A stretch of DNA of 64,000 nucleotides, from contig JAEPRB010000114.1 in NCBI GenBank assembly GCA_016758965.1, forward strand, positions 62,001 to 126,000, in the 5' to 3' direction. The notes below the pieces were generated by a model, which worked only from the letters and a program-made list of their open reading frames with translations, ran no database searches and was not told where the DNA came from. The stretch is from Circinella minor. Lineage: Eukaryota; Mucoromycota; Mucoromycetes; Mucorales; Lichtheimiaceae. Position numbers and translations under genes: made by a program. This document shows positions 26,173-39,953 of the stretch, piece by piece. Position 1 is the first letter of the stretch. Each line of letters starts with the position of its first letter.

Positions 26173-26501
26173 TGTCGTAGCCTAAAAACAATGTCACTAT
26201 CATTTCCCTTTTTGAATCTTGTCACACTACATATTATAATTATGAGTCAACTTCCTGTTGCCATTCTAGTAATCATCATAGTATGTACTTTACTGCAATG
26301 ACTCACATTTTATATCTCTTCTTGTAATTACATGTCATCCACATTATATACGTTATTATCATTATTAGAAAACATATAAATAGTCCTTGCTCATCAAATA
26401 ATAAAGCGGTATCTTTTGAATTATATTTTTATCCTTTATTATCATTTGTTATATTCTATTACTATTGGCTAAGGTATTGATCCGCCCAATTTATAACGAC
26501 A
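26173..26501 (+). repeat. 5' LTR, 329 bp
   Basis: Begins TGTCG and ends CGACA, the usual TG...CA with a 5-bp inverted repeat. It matches 31157-31485 over its whole length as far as I can read. A TATAAATA-like box lies at about 26377-26384 and AATAAA at about 26398-26403, candidates for the promoter and polyadenylation signal. Confidence 0.95.
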
Positions 26502-26503
26502 AC

Positions 26504-26518
26504 TGGTAGCGACAGAGG
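26504..26518 (+). other. Primer-binding site, probably initiator-Met tRNA
   Basis: TGGTAGCGACAGAGG starts two bases after the 5' LTR. TGG complements the tRNA 3' CCA, and TGGTAGCG matches the site used by yeast Ty elements with initiator tRNA-Met. The match beyond eight bases depends on this organism's tRNA. Confidence 0.7.
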
Positions 26519-26521
26519 TTT

Positions 26522-27653
26522 ATGTCTGATAACAAGAACCCATACAAGAATCCTAATTTCCAAAACTATCGTACAAACCCTATTGATCAATTAATCGACG
26601 AAGACGAAGAAAATTTTACTACGACAAAACAAGAAATCACTTTTGACCCTCCGTTCCCAAGAATGAATGAAGAATTAGCAAAACAAAATGCATTGATTAT
26701 GCAGGCCTTAAACGCATTATTAGAACAACAAAAAATAGATAAACCGCAAGAAAATAAATCAAAACAAGAGCCTAGTTTTAGTTTCCGCGCGCGTGTGCGT
26801 GAACCTGACACATATCATGGTGATCGCAATTTGGATGCCGCAATTGGTTGGATACGCTCTGTGGAACGTTACCTAGAAATGGTGGAATTGGAACAAACTC
26901 GTTGGATTGACTATACTGCTACCTTATTTCGGGAAGAGGCTGATACGTGGTGCGCCAACAAGAATTGTTACATGCTAATGATGACTGGGTGGACTTCAAG
27001 AAACGTTTTTTGGCGAATTTTAGTCCTCCTAATCATCGACAATTGGCTCGTGATCGTTTGGCAGCATTGGTCCAAACTGGTACTGTGGCCGACTATGTGA
27101 CTCAGTTCCAAGCATCTTGGTCATCCGTACCCACGATGGGAGAAGAAGAAGCTTTGGATCGTTTTCAACGTGGTCTGCATCCTCAAATCCGATTACAAGT
27201 CATGACTCGTTTTCCTGAAACACCAGATGTAGCTATGAATTTGGCGCTAGCAGTAGAAGCTGCTCAGCAACGTAGTCAAACTATTTTGGGTGAAGCTTCT
27301 CGTTTTCCTCCCCAACCGCAACATCCAATTCAACATCAGTTGACCCCGAATATTTACGTACCTCTGGTGTTGCCCCAATGGACCTGGATGCTATTCATAC
27401 AAGAGGACCAAGACAGTGGCGCTCGTCTGGTCGTGATAGTTCCAATTGGCGTTCACAAGGCAATCAACGCGAAAGTCATGATCATGACAAAGAATGCTAC
27501 AATTGCGGTGGTGTTGGTCATATTGCTCGTACTTGTTCTTCGCCTCGCCGATCCAACAAACAAGGCCGTTACATTAACCAACAAGGTCGTCAAGGTCAAG
27601 GTCAAGGTCAAGGCCGCTGGTTCCAGGGAAAAGGCCAAGCGCGTCGGGATTAA
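26522..27653 (+). CDS. Gag of the Ty3/gypsy element, two frameshifts
   Basis: Reading starts at ATG 26522 soon after the primer site. A charged N-terminus leads to capsid-like sequence (REPDTYHGDRNLDAAIGWI). The frame then changes near 26950 to WVDFKKRFLANFSP...QRGLHPQIRLQVM and again near 27345 to MDLDAIHTRGPRQW. The last part contains the zinc knuckle CYNCGGVGHIARTC (C-X2-C-X4-H-X4-C) and a basic GQGQGQ tail ending with TAA at 27651. Each shift behaves as one missing base. Gag forms the virus-like particle and packages element RNA. The breaks may be real or sequencing errors. Confidence 0.88.
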
Positions 27654-27700
27654 AAGGAGCCCCTTCGCGCGCAATCTCATCCTTTAACCAATCCATTAAT

Positions 27701-30700
27701 ATGGTCCAGCCTGTTTCGTCCGTGGTGCCCGAAGGCGACTTGATTAATTTATCAGATGATCATAACGCAGAATCGTCGGTGTTACAACAAACTTTAGAAG
27801 AAGATAGAAAATATTTTGATTCATTATTATCAATAAAAGAAACTGATTTGCCGCTGTATTTAATGTTGTGTAATGGCTGCTCTGTGAATGTTATGGTGGA
27901 TTCGGGTGCAAGTGGGTGTTATGTAGCTCCACGAATTGCTGCTGGTTTATCAACTCGCTTGGTCCCAAATCGTGAAGTGGAAACGGCTGGTGGTCATGTA
28001 TTGGCAATCAATCAACAAGTTACTCTACCATTGGATGCACAAGGTTATAAACACCAAACTGATGCTTATATCCTTGACACCAAGTTCGATATCATCCTAG
28101 GGCGCGATTGGCTCAAGCAAGTTCAACCGATACCTGATTGGGATCTAGATACATGGAAAATTAGCAAGAATGGTCAAGATTACATCCTTCGTCCTCTCCA
28201 TACTCGTCAAGTTCCTGAATTAGCTTACCTCATTTCACATCGTCAAGTTCAGCGTTTGGAACGCCGCAAGAGGATTGACGATATGTTTGTTTGTTATGTC
28301 CATCCCAATAATAACAATGATGGTATTGCTTTGACCCACGATGGTGAAAAACTGATGGCGGAATTTCCTGATGTCTTTCAAGACACGTTACCCGGGTTAC
28401 CACCAGATCGCGGAATCGAACATATAATTGATACGGGCGATACTGCTCCTATCTCTCGCCCACCATACAAAATGAGTCCCTTAGAATTAGATGAATTGAA
28501 AAGGCAGTTGAAAGAGTTATTGGATCTACGTCTTATTCGTCCGAGTTCGTCGCCATGGGGAGCTCCCGTTTTATTTGTTCGCAAGGCAGGCGATCCATCG
28601 TCCGGAACACCACCGGCATTGAGACTCTGTATTGATTATAGGGCGACTAATCGCGTGACAAAAAGGATTGACGTGCCGCTCCCACGTATTGACGAGTGTC
28701 TGGAACGTCTTCATGGTATGAAATACTTCTCGAAACTTGATTTGAAGTCAGGATATCACCAGCTTAAGATCCGGGAGGAAGACGTCGAAAAAAACAGCGT
28801 TCAACACACGATATGGTTCCTTTGAATGGTTGGTTTTGAGTTTTGGCCTGAAGAACTCGCCTTCTGTTTTTCAAAAATGGATGAACAAGGTCCTTGGTGA
28901 TTGTCTTGATAAGTTTGCTATGGTGTATCTCGATGATATCTTGATTATGAGCCCAACTCGTGAAGACCATGAACGTCACGTCCGAGAAGTATTGCGTCGT
29001 TTCCAGGAAAACAAGATTATTGCCAATAAAAAGAAGTGCGAATTTTTCAAAACCGAGTTGGACTTTGTTGGGTATCAAGTTACTGCTGCTGGTATTCTAC
29101 CTTCCAAAAAAAGGTGAAGGCGATTCAAGACTGGCCCATTTGTAAAAATGTTCAAGAGGTTCGTCAATTTATTGGTCTGGCGTCGCATTTCCGCCGGTGG
29201 ATTCGTGGATTCTCGTCGTTAAGTTCTGTTTTGACTGATTTAACAAAAGGAACAGGAATAAAGAAAAGAAGTATTGCGTGGACTCCAGAGTGCCAAGCCG
29301 CTTTTGATGAAATCAAGACCCGCCTGTGTGACGCTCCCATTTTAGTTGCTCCCAATCCAGAAGAACCCTATGTTATTGAGGTTGACTCGTCAGATTTTGC
29401 TGTTGGTGGCGTTTTGCTACAAAAGGGGTCAGATGGTCATCTTCATCCATTGGCATATGAGTCCAAAAAGTTATCCACCGCTGAACGAAACTATCCTGCT
29501 CAAGAACGAGAATTGTTAGCGATTCTACATGCTTTACGCACTTGGCGGTGTTTTGTGGATGGTCGTCGTTACACAGTTTTTTCTGACCACCACCCACTCA
29601 AATATTTTCGCACGCAAACCAAGCCTACTCCACGTTTAACCCGATGGATTGCCGAATTGGAATTATATGATCCGGATATTCAGTATAAACCTGGTCGTGA
29701 TAATCATGTTCCTGATCTATTATCAAGAAGGGATGGTTCTGCTTGTATCACCCAAGAACAATCCATGGAACCTGAGTTTTTATATGCTGTTCAATCCATT
29801 CAAGAATCAGATTGGCCCATGTTTTATGCATTGGATGAAGACAAATGGCCTCCTATGTATAAAGATCTCTTGAGTAAACATAAAGACAAATTTGTGGTTC
29901 GGAATCAGCAAGTTTTTCGTTTGGTGAAAAATGGTAACCAGATTCAAGAAGTCCGTTTTGTTTTATTTGTTCGTCGTGCGGATCTGGTTCAAGATTTTCA
30001 CAAGTCAGTTGGTCATGCTGGTAATCTTACTGTTTTTGACCTCATGCGCAACCGCTGGTGGTGGCCGGATATGCGTTCTGATATTCAAGGTTGGTTAGCT
30101 GCTTGTCCTCCATGTCAACTTGCTGCTAATGCTGATCGTAAGATCCACCATGCGCCTATGAAGCCATTGGCGGTCCCTCCTGCTTTTTCTCGTTGGCATT
30201 TGGATTTTGTCGGTGAACTACCCACAACTGTTAATGGTAATCGCTGGCTTCTTGTTGCTGTTGATTACGCCACTAATTGGACCATTGCTCGTGCTGTCCC
30301 AGACGCCACTGGTGAAGCTATTGCAAACTTCATTTATGAAGAAATTGTGTTGCCTTTCTCTTGCCCCCATGAAATTTTGACTGATCGAGGAGCCAATTTT
30401 ATGTCCAAAGTCTTAAATCTCTATTTGGGTCGTCTGCAAGTGAATCATTTACTTACCAGTGCCTTTCACGCAAGAACAAATTCCAAAGTTGAACGCACCA
30501 ATGCTATTTTGAAACAGATGTTACGTAAATTTGCACATGGTGAAATCCATCGTTGGGACCAATTTGTCCAACCTGCCGTTTTTGCTTGTCGAGTACGTAA
30601 GCATCGTACTCATGGTTACAGCCCCTATTTTTTGGTTTATGGTGTTGATCCCAAATTACCTGGTGATATCCTACCTCCATTTCTACAAGTCAAAGAACAA

Positions 30701-31164
30701 GAACCGCAAGAATCAGCCGTCGCCAAAGGTCGTGCTCGAGAGGTCCGTCAATTACGTCAAGCTCGTATGTTGGCTGAACAAAAGTTAACTGCTAATGCTG
30801 CCAAGGATAAAGCCAAATGGGATGCATACTCAAACCACAAAAATTTTCTGTTGGCGATCACGTCCTTATGCGCCATGAAAACAGGCTCAGTCTTGAATAT
30901 AACTGGAAAGGCCCCTTTCAAGTACTTGCTGTCAATCTGGATACCGATGTGTATCAGTTGCAAGATTTAAACGGCCAGATCTATCGTTCCTGGGTTCATA
31001 CCGATCGCCTCCGCCCAATTCATGTTAATTCGACTGTGCCCACCACTCCATGGTTTCATCCTACTGCTGTCCGTGCTGCTGCCCGTGCAGAATTAAAAGC
31101 TGCTGGTCATATTGCTATGTTGTTCGAGGACGTACAACCATCTGGGGAGGGGGTATTGTCGTAG
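27701..31164 (+). CDS. Pol polyprotein (PR-RT-RNH-INT) of the Ty3/gypsy element, three frameshifts
   Basis: Protease motif VDSGASG is near residue 67. Reverse transcriptase shows LRLCIDYRATN, YFSKLDLKSGYHQL and YLDD (about 28926). RNase H spans about 29380-29600 (EVDSSDFAVGGVLLQ, SDHHPL). Integrase has an HHCC zinc domain (HKSVGH...CPPC, about 30000-30115) and DDE residues at LDFVGELP, LTDRGANF and KVERTNA. Frame breaks occur near 28795 (one extra A in an A7 run), 29108 (one A short) and 30840 (one base short in an A/T run). The TAG stop at 31162-31164 lies inside the 3' LTR. Separation of gag and pol by a stop and 47 bases suggests readthrough, reinitiation or separate translation. Confidence 0.9.
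31144..31153 (+). other. Polypurine tract
   Basis: GGGGAGGGGG followed by TAT directly precedes the 3' LTR, the expected position for the plus-strand primer. It also encodes the end of pol. Confidence 0.8.
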
Positions 31165-31485
31165 CCTAAAAACAATGTCACTATCATTTCCCTTTTTGAA
31201 TCTTGTCACACTACATATTATAATTATGAGTCAACTTCCTGTTGCCATTCTAGTAATCATCATAGTATGTACTTTACTGCAATGACTCACATTTTATATC
31301 TCTTCTTGTAATTACATGTCATCCACATTATATACGTTATTATCATTATTAGAAAACATATAAATAGTCCTTGCTCATCAAATAATAAAGCGGTATCTTT
31401 TGAATTATATTTTTATCCTTTATTATCATTTGTTATATTCTATTACTATTGGCTAAGGTATTGATCCGCCCAATTTATAACGACA
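31157..31485 (+). repeat. 3' LTR, 329 bp
   Basis: Same sequence and TGTCG...CGACA ends as the 5' LTR. Its first eight bases include the pol stop codon. Host sequence resumes at 31486. Confidence 0.95.
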
Positions 31486-31702
31486 ACGTATCATTATCCA
31501 GTTTATGCTTAGAAATAAAATTAAGTTCGTAAAATACACACAGACCAATTCTTCCCCCCCCCATTATATTTGTCAAAACGTTTTATTGTTGCGTGTGGCT
31601 GGTATAGGATCCATTCTTTTTTTTTTGCCCCGCAAAAGGGGTGTGGTTCTCCCCCAATTGATTTTTTTTTAATAATAGTAAAAAAAAAACTTCCATTCAA
31701 AA

Positions 31703-32575
31703 ATGTCATTAATCGATCGTGTTAAACAAACAAGTCATAATGTATTAACAGGCACTTCTCTTGCTGGTAATCTTGACAAAATAAAAAAAAATAACTCTTT
31801 TCATGACTACCCTATGTTCTTTTTTTCTGTGTGTTGACATATATACATATATATAAAAGTTTTAGGAGGTGCAACAACAGGTGCCACTGTAGCCATTCTT
31901 AAAAATGCTCCTATTAAACAATATACCATTACAACAGCACTTAATTGTGGTGTCTTTGGAGCTACTTTTTTTAGTATGTGTTTCTATTTTTTTTTTATTC
32001 ATATACATATATATATATGTGTGTGTGTGTGCACATCATAAATTGAGTTTTTTCTAACGAAATAAATAAATTAAATAGTTGTTCGTGAAACATTTGCTAA
32101 TCATCAACGAAGTAAAAATCCTCGGTTTGGTCTTAAAGATTCTCAAACAAGAGATTTTGATGATCTCATGAGTAGTACTTTAGCAGGTGCAACAACAGGT
32201 GGTTTATTATCAGCTGTATACCGTAAGTTTTTTTTTTTTTTTATATTTATATTTAAAAATTTATAATTAATTATATATATATATATAGGTGGACCCAAAG
32301 GTGTATTATCAGGTGCTATAATGTTTGGTACAATTTGTGCTGCTATGCAAGCTGTCTATACAACAGGTAATCGATGGCGTCAAGAAACCATTCTAATCGC
32401 TCCTACATCAGAAGAAGAACAAAAATCAATTTGGGAATCTTTTAGTATGCCTTCTTGGTCACCTATTCGAATGATTTCAGAGGATGAATATAAAGAATTA
32501 TTAGATACACGATTAAAAACTTTAGAAGCAGAAGTAGAAGAAATTGAACGTGAATTAAAACAAACCAAGAATTAA
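31703..32575 (+). CDS. Tim17/Tim22/Tim23-family membrane protein
   Basis: Four exons, 31703-31766, 31866-31973, 32079-32222 and 32289-32575, with agreeing phases, give 200 residues. Glycine-rich membrane segments (GGATTGATVAIL, NCGVFGATFF, SSTLAGATTGGLLSAVYRG, GVLSGAIMFGTICAAMQAV) have the small-residue pattern of the Tim17/22/23 superfamily, which sits mainly in the mitochondrial inner membrane. It resembles the fungal Tim22-like uncharacterised branch more than the core translocase subunits. The C-terminus (about residues 170-200) is an acidic coiled coil (DTRLKTLEAEVEEIERELK). Convergent with RPT6. The Ty3 element ends 217 bp upstream, so promoter function may be altered. Confidence 0.78.
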
Positions 32576-32852
32576 TATAAATTACTTTAAAATTATGTAC
32601 ATAATATATAATATATACTAGAAAAACAGTTAAATAAATGTAATAGATGATACCAAGTAAATCCTATGTTCCTGAATCTTTTTATATATATGTAATCAAA
32701 CTACCCTTATTTCAAAATTATTCATGAAAAAAAAAAACCTTATTATTTACTTTGCATGGGGGGGGGATTTTGTGTTGCATAATATAATAGTTAGGGAAAG
32801 AGAAGAGTGAGATATATTTATATATGGGTGTGTATATATGAAAGAAAGATAT

Positions 32853-34560
<1,708 letters not shown>

Positions 34561-34930
34561 TGTTAAAAAGGTGTATATAGAGAAAGTTGGAATGAAAAGA
34601 ACTAAAAAAGGAGTTGCGTGTTCTCTAACTTTTCGGTAATCAAAAATCGCTGACGCAATTTCCATTTTCGGTTGCATAGAAACAAGAAATCCCCCCCCCA
34701 TCCCTCGTTTATTTAAACCCGTACCATTTGATGAATAAAGGGTCATTTTTCAATAACGAAGAGTACTTTTTTTTTTTTATTATTATTGTACTCAAAAAAA
34801 AAAAAAAAAAAAAAAAAGGAAATATATTATTACACAAATAGAATGAGAATATTATAGAGAAATCATGCTATGTTACAAAGAGGAAAAAAAAATAACTGTT
34901 AAAAAAAAAGGGGGAGGAGAGGATTTTTTT

Positions 34931-35259
34931 TTAAAGTTGTTCACGTTCTGGATCACTTAAACGATGTATTTTAATATGTGGACCAGGAACCATATTAGAT
35001 GCATCTATTATTATAAATATAAATTAATTTTTTGAATCTTTAAAGTGATTAAGAATATATATTATTTTACCTTGTGGAGTAATAAAAATATATTGTGAAT
35101 CATTATCCATGGCAGCTTCCATCTATTCAAAAAAAAAAGTTAAAATAGTCAGTTAAAATAGATGTAATAAAATCTTTTCATCAATTAATCTTACCATCAT
35201 TTGCATACTCTTCTTTCTATTGACAGCATCCATATATACATCAAATTCATCCAAACTAT

Positions 35260-35299
<40 letters not shown>

Positions 35300-37471
35300 A
35301 AAAAGAGTTTAGTTATTGAATTATCTAAAAAAAAATCAAAAGAAGAATAAATCTTACCAATAAAGAGGTGAACTAATGCCTTCCCATAATGACAAAAGTA
35401 AACTAATTTGAGAAAAGGATTTTTCACCACCAGAAAGTGTTTTAGAATCTTTATGTCTAGAACCTCTTTTAAATTGATCTCCTGTAGATACCTAAATTTT
35501 ATAATACCCCATTAGAAAAAAAAATAAAATAAAGCTTTCTCTCTTTTTATTATTATTTTCACTTACTCGAATATCAAGTCGTTCTTTATCATGATTAAAT
35601 TTTAAATAACCATTATAACCACGTTGATGCATAAAATAGGTAAAATGACCTTGTGCACTGAGAGAAATAAACATACGAAAAGCATTCCAATGATCAAGAC
35701 GTTTAGCTAAAGTATCTCGAAGATTCTAATTATATACAAGATTCAATAATCATAATATGTATATGTTTTTTTTTTTTCAAAATAAGTAAATAAATCTTAC
35801 CGCTCTATAAGTATCAAGTAATCTAACAGTTCCTTTCGCTGTTTTTAAAGCTTCTAATGCATCTCTCGCTTCTTGTTCAATTTCTTCTAAAGATGCTCCA
35901 ATACTTTTATATAGAATGGGGAATATAAAAATCTTTTTTCTTTATTAGCAGCACCCTCCCCCCTCCCCTTTTTATAAAAACTTACGCTTTATTTCTTTCT
36001 TCAATACGCATTTCTAAATGACGAATTTGTCTTTGAATTTGATCAGGTGAACGTCTTGTTTCAACACGGTTAGGCCATTCTTCTATTACTTGTCTTGTCC
36101 ATTCCTATTTTTTAAACAATTTTTTTTTTTTTAAAAAAAAAAATTGGGGGGGGGGATAATTCATAAATAATAATAATTTCTTTTTCTTACTGCAACAGTT
36201 CGTTCATCAAGATCTGCTTTTCTTTCCATTTCTTTATGACGCATAACACAATGATCATAAGCTTCTTGTGTTTGATTTGCTTTTTGAACTGCTTTCATTC
36301 TTAAATTTTCAATTCCTTGAATGTTACGCTATATTGATAATATATATATGTGAGAAAATTGTGGGTGGGGAGGGGTTTGCATAAAATTTTACATAAATAA
36401 AATAATTTTACCTGGAATTCACGCATTTTTTCTTCATGTGCTTCTTCTTCTGCTTCATAGCGTTGAATACGAACCATAATTTCTTGAATTTCATTTCGTA
36501 TTTCTTGATCTTGTTGACGAAGTACTTGAAATTGACCAATATAACCTTGAATTTGATCATTCAATTTCTATAAAAAAAAAAAAAAAATAATAGGTTTTTA
36601 GAAAAAAGAAAAAGGATGAACTTTTTTTTTTTTTCACTTACATCTTTTTCATCTTTATAAATTTGAATATCAACAGGTTCTTCTTCTTGCATAGATTCTT
36701 CCACTTGTTTAATTTGATAAAGAATATTTCGAACTTCTCTTTCAACATTATATTGTTTACTCTAAAATTAGAATGTTAATAACTTTTTTTTTTAAAAAAA
36801 AGAAAGGGGGAAGTTTTCAAATGATCCTTTTTTTTTTTTTTACCTGTAATGTTTTCATTTGATTACGATATTGATCAATCTTTTCTCCTACTTGTTGACG
36901 TTCTCGTTTTAATTCATTATATTCTTTTTCAATTTCCTTTAATTGTTCATGTGCTTCTCTATAAAAGAAAATAATCACCATTCCCCCCCCCGGCACCAGA
37001 TGTTAATAAAAAAAAAATTGGATATTTCAAGTCAAAATATAAATACTACTTGCCTAATTTCTGGTTCAATATCTTGTTTAAAACGTGGAGGTCCATTATA
37101 TCGATTTAATGAATCTACTTTTAAACCTTGATGACCTGTAATTTTTTGAGCTCTTGATGTATAACATTGTTTAACATTTTCTGGTCCACCTCCTTCCATA
37201 ATATGTTGTGCATCAATACGTTCTTTTATTAAAAGACATTTTTCAATATCTCTTGCAACAATTAATTGACGTTTAACCCATTCATCTTTGAACTATATAA
37301 AACTTTTTTAGTGAGTCGATATAGAACATAAAAATAAAGATATATATATATATGTTATGAAATTTAAACAAACCTCTAAAGCACGTAACATTGTTAAATA
37401 CTTTGGATCTGGTTCACCACGACTATAATCAAATAAATCATATCGTGACACAAGAACAATGGTATCAGACC

Positions 37472-37503
<32 letters not shown>

Positions 37504-38810
37504 AGTGAATTAATAATTTATAAAAAAAAAAAAAAAACCTCTTTTTTCAGTCCAATAAATCCTAATTACATATTTCTACGTTCTAAAATTCGAGTCAAAC
37601 GTCTTCGATCATCATAAGTTTCTACAACAAATGAATTCAATACTTTTCCAAGTACAAGTTCCATTGTTTCAGTATATTCAGGATTCTTTAATGTTACAAA
37701 ACGTCCAAAAGGACCTACAGGTTTACGTGTCCATCCTCTTTCTTCATTAATATCATGAAGTACTTCTGGCATAAATCTTCCAAACGCACGTAATGTATTT
37801 GACTTTTGTTGTCTTAAACTATCCATTTTATCTCGTACACTTTTTCTTTGTCGTTCTTTTTGATCGAATTTATTTGCAAAACTATTTCTTTCTGCTGTCA
37901 ATTCACTCAATTTCACTTCAATATCTCCTAATTCATTTTTGTATTGACGTGATGCTTGTTCTTTTTGTTCTTTGGTTCTTTGTAAAGTGTTTAATTTTTC
38001 TAAACGTTCATCATTAATCGCTTGTGAACTAGCTTCTTGTTTAGCTGTTTCCACTTGAATCGTATTTTCTAATTGTGCTACTCTTGTTTTTGTTGATTTA
38101 ACAAGAGAATTAATTTTGTTGATATCAGACTAATATAGAAAGAAAAATAAAAACATTAAAAATAAAACCAATAGACATAGATATAGATATAGATATATTT
38201 TTCTTTTTTAATGAATTACCTGAACATCTTGTCTTCTTATTTCAGCCTCTACTTTTAATCTATTTTCTTGTCGTTTTCCTTCTACATTAAGACTAATACT
38301 TGCTTGATATTCATCACTTTGTCTTTTAGCTTCTTCAAGTTCTTCATTAAAATGATCCACTTTACTCTATTCAATTTTTAAAGAAAAAAAAAATTAAATC
38401 ATCTTTTTTGAATGGGAAAAAGAAGGGCATTTATATAACTTACCTTGACAGCAACAAGTTTTTCTTTTGCTTGAATGACTTGACGTTCAGCAGCATCTCT
38501 ATTCTTTTGTGAAAGAGCTACTTCTTTTTCTTTCATAATGACTTGTACCCAAGCAAGTTCATTACTAAGTACTTCCAATTGATCTTCAAGTTTATCACGT
38601 TCAAGTGCTTCATCATATCGTAATTTGGTTTCATCTGCTTTTTTACGTAAATCTGGAATAGCACGACGTTTTCGATCAATAATTGTGTCTGTTGTAGTTA
38701 ATTTTTCTCCAATTTCATCATAATCATCATGTAAAGCAGTAAGTTGAGTACCACGCATAAATAACTAAAAAAAAAGATATATTATTTAAAATTCTATCCT
38801 ATGATTATCA

Positions 38811-38855
<45 letters not shown>

Positions 38856-39953
38856 TACCTTATATTTATCTTTTGGACTACTTGAATTTAAAAATTCACG
38901 AGCATTATCTTGACTGAGTACAATAAGTGGATTATCCACTTGAATAGACATATGATCACAAATGGTTGTAAGTTCTTCTCTTTTTAATGAAATGGTTTTA
39001 CCAGATGAATTTTTAATTTTATATTGACCTGATCCATCTTTTAATATTTTACGTTCAATAATAATAGTATCACCATAAATTTCATGACGATATGCATCTG
39101 GACCTTTATTTGTAATATGTACAGTAATTAATGCAGCACTATATATAAACATGAGTAAAAACCTTTTTTTTTTTTTGAAATTAAAAAAAAAAGAACCACT
39201 TACTTTGCACCTTCACGAATTAAAGCACTTAAATTTTTACCACGATTGGTTGAACTTGCTTTGGCTCCTAAAGCAACTGTAAGTGCTGTCATAATAGCAC
39301 TTTTACCACCTAAGTAAATTTTTTTTTTGTTTGAAAGAAAGAGAATATGAATATATGAATAGACTTTTTTTTTTCTTTTTTTTTCAATACATACTTCCAT
39401 TATGTCCAATAACAAAATTTATCTTGGGTCCAAGATCAATTTGTAAATAAGTATGACACATGAAATTACACATTTCTACACGACTAATGGTGCCAGATTC
39501 AGAATATTTCTAATATTTTTTATAAACCAAAACAAAAAAAAAAAAACATATAATTAAAAAGGGGGAGTGAAGAGGATAATAGGGTCGTGTTTTTCTTTCA
39601 TTACCATTTTGGTGCCTGGAAGAACAGGTAGAGAAGATGGTTCTTCAATATCACTCTCTTCGTCTATTTCATAATCTGATGTTGCTTCTTCTTCTTCTTC
39701 GTCTTCATCGTCAGGGGGTCTAATGACGCGTCCAGATTTTTGTCGTTTTGGTTGTGTTGCGAGCTTTTTTTTTTAAAAAAAAAAAAGTTAATTCATTTGG
39801 ACATACATACATATATATATATAAAGTATAGTTTTTTTTTTTTTTTAGATCACTCAATAAATGATAAAAAAAAATAAAGACACGTACATCACTATCTGAT
39901 AATTCGTCCACACTTTCATTGGAACTGAAAGCACGTTTTAATGCTGGAGTCAT
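34931..39953 (-). CDS. SMC6: Structural maintenance of chromosomes protein 6 (Smc5/6 complex)
   Basis: 21 exons in transcription order: 39953-39888, 39763-39605, 39509-39395, 39309-39204, 39138-38859, 38764-38444, 38366-38220, 38129-37570, 37470-37375, 37292-37054, 36958-36844, 36761-36642, 36567-36412, 36328-36191, 36104-35986, 35903-35801, 35725-35567, 35491-35358, 35255-35195, 35122-35071, 35004-34931. The product is about 1106 residues, normal for Smc6. Walker A GHNGSGKS (about residue 112) is split by an intron. SIQVDNPLIVLSQDNAREF is typical of Smc6 rather than Smc5. Long coiled coils flank a hinge, and the ATPase signature LSGGEKSFSQISLLLSLWE and Walker B YCLDEFDVYMD close the head. 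Exon 9 is one base short (see findings). The intron after 37054 is GC-AG. The Smc5/6 complex acts in recombinational repair and replication-fork stability. Confidence 0.93.

Larger units (their letters stand above)
26173..31485 (+). mobile_element. Ty3/gypsy LTR retrotransposon, full length
   Basis: 5313 bp: LTR, primer-binding site, gag with a CCHC zinc knuckle, pol in the order protease, reverse transcriptase, RNase H, integrase (the Ty3/gypsy order), polypurine tract, LTR. No chromodomain is evident after integrase. The LTRs appear identical, which suggests recent insertion. Yet gag carries two and pol three apparent single-base frameshifts, and no 5-bp target duplication is seen (AGATG before, ACGTA after). 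It ends 217 bp upstream of the next gene's ATG. Confidence 0.95.

Noticed and set aside
27453..27680. Minus-strand frame opposite gag
   Set aside because: Shadow of the zinc-knuckle/GQ-rich gag coding sequence.
38808..38860. Poly-Asn extension of the SMC6 exon
   Set aside because: It comes from a TTA repeat inside the intron after the GTAAAT donor; homology ends at KDKYK.
34931..39953. Assignment as SMC5
   Set aside because: SIQVDNPLIVLSQ and the DEFDVYMDAVNRKKS block match Smc6; Smc5 has a different post-Walker segment.
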